Below, in pieces: positions 1 to 4,941 of a stretch of 8,190 nucleotides of DNA (within the stretch, counting starts at the first letter, position 1; each line of letters begins with the position of its first letter). The DNA is taken from contig JAMBLL010000182.1 in NCBI GenBank assembly GCA_023336765.1, forward strand, positions 1 to 8,190, given 5' to 3'. The notes below the pieces were generated by a model, which saw nothing but the letters and a program-made list of their open reading frames with translations, did not search any database and had not been told where the DNA came from. The position numbers and the translations under genes were made by a program. The DNA is from Actinomycetes bacterium (GTDB lineage Bacteria > Actinomycetota > Acidimicrobiia > Spongiisociales > UBA5794).

Positions 1-204
1 CCACTGGCCAGACAACGCCAGATCGCCATGTACGTGTGCCGGGAACACACCGACCTCTCTCTGCCCCGCATCGGGAGGGCGTTCGGTGGCAGGGATCACA
101 CGACAGTGATGCACGCCGTCGACAAAATCAAGGGCCTGATCCAGACTGACAAGAACGTGTATGACCAGGTAACAGAGATCACTCAGCAGTTGGGGACAAC
201 ATGA
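1..204 (+). CDS. dnaA: Chromosomal replication initiator protein DnaA, C-terminal part (5' end outside the window)
   Basis: Only the last 67 residues are visible, read in frame from base 1 to the TGA at 202-204. They are domain IV, the helix-turn-helix that reads DnaA boxes. The family signature is clear: IGRAFGGRDHTTVMHAVDKI, where the RDHTT loop makes the base contacts. The AAA+ ATPase part must lie upstream. DnaA is the ATP-dependent initiator that binds the origin, melts it and recruits helicase. The placement just before a spacer with DnaA-box-like sites and dnaN is the common bacterial arrangement and supports the call. Nothing looks damaged. The last codons overlap an inverted repeat (191-216), so the 3' end may double as an origin or regulatory site. 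Confidence 0.97.
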   Translation, partial: PLARQRQIAMYVCREHTDLSLPRIGRAFGGRDHTTVMHAVDKIKGLIQTDKNVYDQVTEITQQLGTT

Positions 205-216
205 CCGTTGTCCCCA
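191..216. repeat. Inverted repeat across the dnaA stop codon
   Basis: The arms TGGGGACAAC (191-200) and GTTGTCCCCA (207-216) are perfect 10-base complements separated by 6 bases that contain the dnaA stop. Each arm contains a TTGTCCCCA 9-mer, one mismatch from the DnaA box TTGTCCACA. The pair could therefore be two facing weak DnaA sites. As RNA it would be a compact hairpin, but no T-run follows, so a classical terminator is less likely. The repeat is directly visible; its role is inferred. Confidence 0.7.
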
Positions 217-312
217 GGCTGGCTGGGCATGGAAACGCTATCGTGGATATCGTGCACCTTGTGCACAGTGGGTGTGGGTGACCGATACAGTGATACCACG
301 GGTTCTTTGGAC

Positions 313-328
313 TTCTCCACAATCCACA
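313..328 (+). promoter_or_regulatory. Pair of overlapping DnaA-box-like sites next to the unwinding region
   Basis: TTCTCCACA (313-321) and CAATCCACA (320-328) overlap by two bases in the same orientation. The first fits the relaxed mycobacterial-type box in which position 3 may be C; the second has two mismatches to TTATCCACA but a perfect TCCACA core. The TCCACA ends point towards the triplet run and are followed by GGGC, the orientation seen for the boundary box in E. coli and B. subtilis origins. These are the likeliest anchor for the DnaA filament. Confidence 0.6.
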
Positions 329-332
329 GGGC

Positions 333-372
333 CTACTACTACTTCTAGTCTTATCTAATAGATACATACAGC
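333..372 (+). other. Putative DnaA-trio run and AT-rich unwinding element
   Basis: Positions 333-347 read CTA CTA CTA CTT CTA, which on the complementary strand is five 3'-GAT/GAA-5' triplets, the repeat that the DnaA filament binds as single strand in the B. subtilis model. Bases 348-372 then become AT-rich (TTATCTAATAGATACATAC at 351-369). The run begins 5 bases after a TCCACA box. The match to the known architecture is by eye; unwinding has not been shown. Confidence 0.65.
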
Positions 373-395
373 AGCAAGAGCAGGGAAAGAACAAC

Positions 396-1475
396 GTGCG
401 AATCAGAGCAGAAAGAGACGATCTGGCCGATGTGTTGACACGTGCAAGCAGGGCAGTCGGCACGCGATCACCACTTCCGATCCTCCAAGGGGTCCTCATT
501 GACGTGGCCGGTGGTAGATTGACTGTCACGGGCACGGACAACGAGATCACCGTTCGCACGTATCTCGAGGTGGAGGTGACCGAAGAAGGTAAGGCGGTCA
601 TACCGGCGAAGTTGACAGCTGAGGCTGTTCACAAGCTTCCTCCAGGTGCGGTCACCATCGAATCCAACGGCACCGAGGTCGAGATCACAGGCAGTGGACC
701 CCGTTTCAAACTGCGCGAGATGGCTGTGGACGACTATCCGAAGATCGCTGACAGCGACGTCACAGATGCGGTGACGGTTGATGGTGGGAGTCTCATCAAG
801 GCGCTGTCCCAGGTTGGGGTTGCTGCATCAGGAGACGACGCGAGACCGACGCTGACAGGTGTTCTGTTCGAGGAGCATGAAGAGAGCCTCCGTCTCGTGG
901 CAACCGACTCCTATCGATTGGCCGTCAGAGATGTTCCGGGAGTTGTTGCCCAGTCATCGAAACTCGTTCCCTACAGAGCGCTTCGGGAGCTTGGTCGTAC
1001 GGTTGGGTCAGGGTCGATGAAGGTGGCTCTTGGTGATCGTGAAGCGGCGTTCATTACCAACGCGGGCCGGTTGACTGTTCGGATCATCGATTCGACTTTC
1101 CCCAACTACCGGCAACTCTTGCCAGAGGGCCACTCCAATAGGCTCGTCGTAGACAAAGCCGCGATCCTCGAGGCTGTCGGGCGTGCAGCCCTCGTGGCCG
1201 AAGATCACATTCCTGTGCGGCTCGCAATGCACAGTGGTGGTGTCGAGTTGAGTGTGATCCGCCAGGAAGTGGGGGAAGCCGTTGAACATCTTGAGGGTGA
1301 ATACTCCGGAGAAGACCTCACGATTGCTTTCAACACGAGGTACCTAACTGACGGAATCAACGCTGTGGATGACGACAAGATCGTGATCGACACGAGTGAT
1401 CCACTCAAGCCGGGACTCATCCATGGTGCTGAGAGCATGGACTTCCGCTACCTCCTCATGCCAGTACGCCTCTGA
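396..1475 (+). CDS. dnaN: DNA polymerase III beta subunit (sliding clamp)
   Basis: A 359-residue protein that forms the ring-shaped clamp holding DNA polymerase III on DNA and acting as a docking platform for other replication and repair proteins. Three clamp folds of about 120 residues each can be traced (roughly 1-113, 114-236, 237-359). Family landmarks are the start MRIRAERDDLADVL, LVATDSYRLA (167-176), FPNYRQLLP (235-243) and the C-terminal pocket strand YLLMPVRL (352-359), part of the site that binds clamp-binding peptides. The length is slightly short but within the family range. The GTG start at 396 is chosen because the protein then begins exactly where family members do, and AGGGA (382-386) sits 9 bases upstream. 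It lies directly after the putative origin. The stop is 7 bases before recF, so the two are probably co-translated. Confidence 0.98.
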   Translation: MRIRAERDDLADVLTRASRAVGTRSPLPILQGVLIDVAGGRLTVTGTDNEITVRTYLEVEVTEEGKAVIPAKLTAEAVHKLPPGAVTIESNGTEVEITGSGPRFKLREMAVDDYPKIADSDVTDAVTVDGGSLIKALSQVGVAASGDDARPTLTGVLFEEHEESLRLVATDSYRLAVRDVPGVVAQSSKLVPYRALRELGRTVGSGSMKVALGDREAAFITNAGRLTVRIIDSTFPNYRQLLPEGHSNRLVVDKAAILEAVGRAALVAEDHIPVRLAMHSGGVELSVIRQEVGEAVEHLEGEYSGEDLTIAFNTRYLTDGINAVDDDKIVIDTSDPLKPGLIHGAESMDFRYLLMPVRL

Positions 1476-1482
1476 ACGAGGG

Positions 1483-2571
1483 ATGCACCTCACCTGGCTC
1501 GAACTGAGCGACTTTCGGGCATACGACGCGCTTGTGTTCGAACCCGAACCAGGGATGAACATCCTAGTTGGTCCCAACGGTGCGGGGAAAACATCGATTC
1601 TTGAAGCTGTCGGCTATCTCGGGATGATGAAGTCCTTCCGATCGGTGCCTGATGTAGCCCTCGTTCGTGAGGGAACTCAGGCGGCTGTGATCCGTGCGGG
1701 AGTTGCTGGTGGTGCAACCGAACTCACCGTCGAGATTGAGTTGCCTCACGAAGGACGGCGTACCGTTCTGGCAAACGCAAAGAGGCCGAAGAGGCTCAGG
1801 GACATGCTGCTTTCTGTGCCTGTCGTTGCGTTCCTGCCAGATGACCTTGATGTGATCAAGAGGAGTGCCGCACAACGACGCGACTATCTCGATGACCTTG
1901 CCTCGAGGTTGTGGCCACAGGCTGGTGCTGACCTCAGTGATTATGAAAAGACACTCCGACAACGAAACGCACTGCTCAAGCATGGCGGACGATCGGTGGA
2001 TGTGTACACACTCGACGCCCTGGACACAAGGCTCGCCCAGGCCGGTGCGCGAGTTCTCAATCACAGGCGTACGGTCGCAACAGAGCTTCAGGAACCGCTT
2101 ATGCACTCCTACTCCGTGGTCGGGGGCTCTGGCGTACTGCGGTGGGCGTACCGGTCCACCTGGGGATCAGAGAACGCCGCAGGCATCGATTCGCTTGCGC
2201 TGACACTTCGTGCCGCCCTTGAAGAACGACGGCCCAAGGATCTCGAGGTTCGGACGACGACCGTTGGACCACACCGTGACGAACCCGAACTTCTCCTCGA
2301 CGGGCGGTCGACCCGTTTGCGGGCATCCCAGGGGGAGCAGCGCACGGTTGCACTTGCCCTTAGAGTCGGGGCATATCGCCTGATCGAGGAGATCAGGGAC
2401 CAGACACCGATACTCCTCCTCGATGACGTGTTCTCGGAATTGGATGTTGATCGTGCACAGCGTGTGCTATCTCTGATGCCAGATGGCCAGGTTTTTGTCA
2501 CAACGGCGAGAGAAGATGAGGTACCGGCAGCTGGACGTCGATGGTCGGTACGAGATGGGAAGATCGTGTAA
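1483..2571 (+). CDS. recF: DNA replication and repair protein RecF
   Basis: A 362-residue SMC-like ATPase that binds single/double-strand junctions at gaps and, with RecO and RecR, helps load RecA. The N-terminus MHLTWLELSDFRAYDAL has the family pattern. Walker A is GPNGAGKTS (30-38), the ABC-type signature is SQGEQR (282-287), and Walker B with its D-loop is ILLLDDVFSELD (310-321). All ATPase elements are intact. The ATG at 1483 is preferred over in-frame ATGs at 1396 and 1423, because those would add residues encoded inside dnaN that RecF proteins lack. The ribosome binding site is odd: GAGGG (1478-1482) touches the start codon. Translation probably depends on ribosomes finishing dnaN 7 bases upstream. 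The stop TAA overlaps the next ATG by one base. Confidence 0.96.
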   Translation: MHLTWLELSDFRAYDALVFEPEPGMNILVGPNGAGKTSILEAVGYLGMMKSFRSVPDVALVREGTQAAVIRAGVAGGATELTVEIELPHEGRRTVLANAKRPKRLRDMLLSVPVVAFLPDDLDVIKRSAAQRRDYLDDLASRLWPQAGADLSDYEKTLRQRNALLKHGGRSVDVYTLDALDTRLAQAGARVLNHRRTVATELQEPLMHSYSVVGGSGVLRWAYRSTWGSENAAGIDSLALTLRAALEERRPKDLEVRTTTVGPHRDEPELLLDGRSTRLRASQGEQRTVALALRVGAYRLIEEIRDQTPILLLDDVFSELDVDRAQRVLSLMPDGQVFVTTAREDEVPAAGRRWSVRDGKIV

Positions 2572-2894
2572 TGAGAGCAAAGTACCTACGAACAGATCGG
2601 AAGAGCCAGCCCAAGGAGATCAGCGAGATCCTCGGTCAGGTGATCGAAAGTGCTGCTGTTGGGGTTGATGTCCGACAGGCTGAACTGATTCAGAATTGGG
2701 CAGACTTCGTTCCGCCGGATTGGGCTTTGGGGGTCCCTGTTGGCGTACGCGAACAGGTGCTTCTTGTCGAGGTGAAAGATGGTGCGATTGCAGCCGTGTT
2801 GCGGTATCAGGTCGACTCGCTGATGCGTGCGATCATCGACGAATTCGGACCCGGTCTGGTCGGGTCCGTGCGAGTCAAGATCCAGCGTCGATAG
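2571..2894 (+). CDS. dciA: DciA family protein (DUF721), helicase-loading factor
   Basis: A 107-residue basic protein of the DUF721/DciA family. In bacteria without DnaC/DnaI-type loaders, DciA interacts with the DnaB helicase and helps place it on DNA. Visible family features are the N-terminal helix EISEILGQVIESAAV (16-30), the conserved Trp in IQNWADFVP (40-48), a strand-turn-strand LLVEVKDGAIAAVLRYQ (64-80) with the typical hydrophobic-then-LR pattern, a helix VDSLMRAIIDEF (81-92) and a basic end RVKIQRR. The start at 2571 overlaps the recF stop (TAATG), so translation is likely coupled; an in-frame ATG at 2541 would only add residues overlapping recF. Position between recF and gyrB is typical of actinobacterial chromosomes and supports the call. 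The assignment rests on pattern and position, since the family diverges strongly. Confidence 0.88.
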   Translation: MRAKYLRTDRKSQPKEISEILGQVIESAAVGVDVRQAELIQNWADFVPPDWALGVPVGVREQVLLVEVKDGAIAAVLRYQVDSLMRAIIDEFGPGLVGSVRVKIQRR

Positions 2895-2941
2895 AGAGGC
2901 GATTCGGGCGTGGAAATACAGGAATTCACTAGCTTTTCGGC

Positions 2942-2947
2942 TATACT
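2942..2947 (+). promoter_or_regulatory. Candidate -10 element of a gyrB promoter
   Basis: TATACT differs from TATAAT at one base and fits TANNNT. It lies in the only sizeable gap of the replication block, 57 bases before gyrB. No good -35 is found at normal spacing: the nearest, TTCACT (2925-2930), is too close at 11 bases. The promoter call is therefore tentative. A short palindrome ACACGTGT (2949-2956) lies at or just after the expected transcription start. Confidence 0.4.
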
Positions 2948-2963
2948 TACACGTGTGTTATCA

Positions 2964-2985
2964 GCCCGGTCATCCATGCCCGGGC
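2964..2985 (+). promoter_or_regulatory. Hairpin in the gyrB leader
   Basis: GCCCGG (2964-2969) pairs with CCGGGC (2980-2985) around a 10-base loop. It ends 7 bases before the AAAAGGAG ribosome binding site. It could influence leader stability or translation of gyrB. It lacks a T-run, so it is not a standard terminator. Confidence 0.4.
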
Positions 2986-2992
2986 GGCGGAT

Positions 2993-3000
2993 AAAAGGAG
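2993..3000 (+). promoter_or_regulatory. Ribosome binding site of gyrB
   Basis: AAAAGGAG ends 4 bases before the GTG at 3005. It is the best Shine-Dalgarno sequence in the replication block and fixes the gyrB start. Confidence 0.8.
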
Positions 3001-3004
3001 CCCC

Positions 3005-4930
3005 GTGAGCAAACCGAAACGTACGGCAAACGCGTCCTACGCCGCAGACTCCATCCAGGTCCTCGAAGGGCTCGAAGCCGTAAGGATGCGGCCAGCCATG
3101 TACATTGGATCGACCGGTCCCAAGGGTCTCCACCACCTCGTCTGGGAGGTGGTCGACAACGCCGTTGATGAGGCTATGGCTGGCTTCTGTACCAAGATCG
3201 AAGTGACGCTTCTTGCTGACGGTGGAGTTCGTGTCAGGGACAACGGCCGTGGCATCCCTGTCGACAAGCACAAGGGCACAAAACTGCCAGCCGTAACGAC
3301 CGTACTCACAACGCTCCATGCGGGTGGGAAATTCGATTCCGATGCGTATCAGGTCTCGGGCGGTCTCCACGGTGTTGGTATTTCGGTTGTGAACGCATTG
3401 TCGACACGCACAGAGGTCGATGTCGTCCGCGATGGCTTCCTGTGGAGGCAGGCCTTTGCGCAGGGGAATGCTGTTGGCAAACTCGAGAAGGCGAAGCCGG
3501 CGAAGCGCACGGGAACGAGCGTCACGTTCTGGGCCGACCCCGAGGTGTTCGACGAAACAACAGAGTACAGCCGTAAGACCGTCGGCACCCGTTTGAGGGA
3601 GATGGCATTTCTCACGAAGGGTCTCGAGATCAGATTCAGGGACGAACGGGGAGACGAGGTCTTCGAGGAGTCATTCCGATACGCAGGTGGAATCGTCGAC
3701 TTTGTCAAGTACCTCAACTCGAGCCGGGAGCCCATCCACAACCAGATCGCGTACTTCGAGCACTCGGACGGCGACGCCCAGGTTGAGGTTGCCCTGCAAT
3801 GGACCTCCGGGTACACCGAGACGATTCTGTCCTTTGCGAACAACATCAACACGCACGAGGGTGGAACACATGAAGAGGGTTTCCGAACGTCGTTGACAAA
3901 GGCGATCAACGATTTTGCCAGGTCGAAGAACATTCTCAAGGAGAAGGACAAGAATCTTCAGGGAGAAGATGTCAGAGAGGGCCTCACCGCGATCATCTCT
4001 GCAAAGGTTCGCTCGCCACAGTTCGAGGGTCAGACGAAGACCAAACTCGGAAACACAGAGATCCGGTCATTCGTCCAGAAGGCGATGAACCAGGCCCTCC
4101 CGGAATGGTTTGCACGCCACCCCAGTGATAGCCGGAAGATCGCAGATAAGGCCTCGTCGGCGGCCAGGGCGAGGGCGGCGGCACGCCAAGCCCGCGACCT
4201 TACCCGAAGAAAGAGCCTGCTCGAATCTGGTGGGCTTCCAGGCAAGCTGTCCGACTGTTCCTCAAGTGATCCCGATGTGTCCGAGATGTTCATTGTCGAA
4301 GGTGACTCTGCGGGTGGTTCGGCAAAACAAGCGAGGAACTCAGCGTTCCAGGCGATCCTCCCTATTCGCGGCAAGATCATCAACGTGGAGAAGAACCGAC
4401 TCGCCAGGGTGCTCCAGAACAACGAGATCCAGTCGCTCGTCACAGCCATCGGTACGGGCATCGGAGACGAGATCAACATCGACAAGGCCAGGTACAAGAA
4501 GATCATCATCCTCACCGATGCCGATGTCGATGGTGCCCACATTCGCACGCTTTTGCTGACGTTCTTCTTCAGGTATATGCCCGAGGTGATCGAGTACGGC
4601 TACGTCTATATCGCCCAACCGCCGTTGTATTCGGTGAAGATAGGGACCAAGACAACCTGGATAAAGGATGATCCTGGACTTGAGGTATTCAAGAAGGCGA
4701 ATGCCTCACGCAAGCTCAATATCCAGCGGTTCAAGGGCCTCGGTGAGATGAACGCGGGCGATCTGTGGGAGACGACGATGAATCCCGACGCACGAACACT
4801 TCTCCAGGTGGAACTCCAGGAGCAGTTCTCTGCTGAACAAACCTTCTCGACGTTGATGGGTACTGACGTCGAAGCCAGGCGTCTCTTCATACAGCAGAAC
4901 GCTAAAGACGTCCGATTCCTCGACGCGTAG
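3005..4930 (+). CDS. gyrB: DNA gyrase subunit B
   Basis: A 641-residue ATPase subunit of the A2B2 gyrase, which introduces negative supercoils ahead of forks. The GHKL ATPase domain shows EVVDNAVDEA (48-57, with catalytic Glu48 and Mg-binding Asn52), DNGRGIP (79-85), HAGGKF (105-110) and GGLHGVG (119-125). The transducer domain has the QTK loop (343-345), whose Lys contacts the ATP gamma-phosphate. The TOPRIM domain has EGDSAGGSA (432-440), ILPIRGK (451-457) and the metal-binding DADVD (505-509). The C-terminal tail QRFKGLGEMN (574-583) is the usual GyrA-contact region. The length is that of proteins lacking the large E. coli-type insertion, and no intein is present. Residues matching the E. 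coli quinolone sites Asp426 and Lys447 are Asp434 and Arg455. The GTG start is set by AAAAGGAG. gyrA follows after 11 bases. Confidence 0.98.
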   Translation: MSKPKRTANASYAADSIQVLEGLEAVRMRPAMYIGSTGPKGLHHLVWEVVDNAVDEAMAGFCTKIEVTLLADGGVRVRDNGRGIPVDKHKGTKLPAVTTVLTTLHAGGKFDSDAYQVSGGLHGVGISVVNALSTRTEVDVVRDGFLWRQAFAQGNAVGKLEKAKPAKRTGTSVTFWADPEVFDETTEYSRKTVGTRLREMAFLTKGLEIRFRDERGDEVFEESFRYAGGIVDFVKYLNSSREPIHNQIAYFEHSDGDAQVEVALQWTSGYTETILSFANNINTHEGGTHEEGFRTSLTKAINDFARSKNILKEKDKNLQGEDVREGLTAIISAKVRSPQFEGQTKTKLGNTEIRSFVQKAMNQALPEWFARHPSDSRKIADKASSAARARAAARQARDLTRRKSLLESGGLPGKLSDCSSSDPDVSEMFIVEGDSAGGSAKQARNSAFQAILPIRGKIINVEKNRLARVLQNNEIQSLVTAIGTGIGDEINIDKARYKKIIILTDADVDGAHIRTLLLTFFFRYMPEVIEYGYVYIAQPPLYSVKIGTKTTWIKDDPGLEVFKKANASRKLNIQRFKGLGEMNAGDLWETTMNPDARTLLQVELQEQFSAEQTFSTLMGTDVEARRLFIQQNAKDVRFLDA

Positions 4931-4941
4931 AACGAAAGATC

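Larger units (their letters stand above)
191..372. other. oriC: Putative chromosomal replication origin (oriC) between dnaA and dnaN
   Basis: The dnaA-dnaN spacer is only 191 bases but carries an ordered set of origin-like signals. DnaA-box-like 9-mers (actinobacterial consensus TTGTCCACA, E. coli TTATCCACA) lie at 191-199 on the minus strand (TTGTCCCCA), 208-216 (TTGTCCCCA), 259-267 (TTGTGCACA), 313-321 (TTCTCCACA) and 320-328 (CAATCCACA). Weaker two-mismatch sites lie on the minus strand at 242-250 and 273-281. After the last box come GGGC, then triplets CTA-CTA-CTA-CTT-CTA (333-347), then an AT-rich tract to about 372. Box, GC-rich spacer, triplets and AT-rich DNA is the known order of the basal unwinding element. 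None of the boxes is a perfect consensus, and the spacer is short for an actinobacterial origin, so a further box cluster upstream of dnaA is possible. Confidence 0.75.

Noticed and set aside
349..372. A dnaN promoter in the AT-rich tract
   Set aside because: Only poor matches to -10 and -35 hexamers with correct spacing were found. The tract is better explained as the unwinding element, although a promoter here cannot be excluded.
179..601. Minus-strand open frame across the dnaA-dnaN spacer
   Set aside because: It would run through the putative origin and into dnaN. Its low-complexity Ser/Pro/Cys-rich translation looks like antisense noise.
1396..1482. Upstream in-frame ATGs (1396, 1423) as the recF start
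   Set aside because: They would add up to 29 residues encoded in the dnaN end that RecF proteins do not have; MHLTWLELSDFRAY from 1483 matches the normal N-terminus.
2541..2570. Upstream ATG at 2541 as the dciA start
   Set aside because: It lies within the recF 3' end. The ATG at 2571, overlapping the recF stop, is the natural coupled start.
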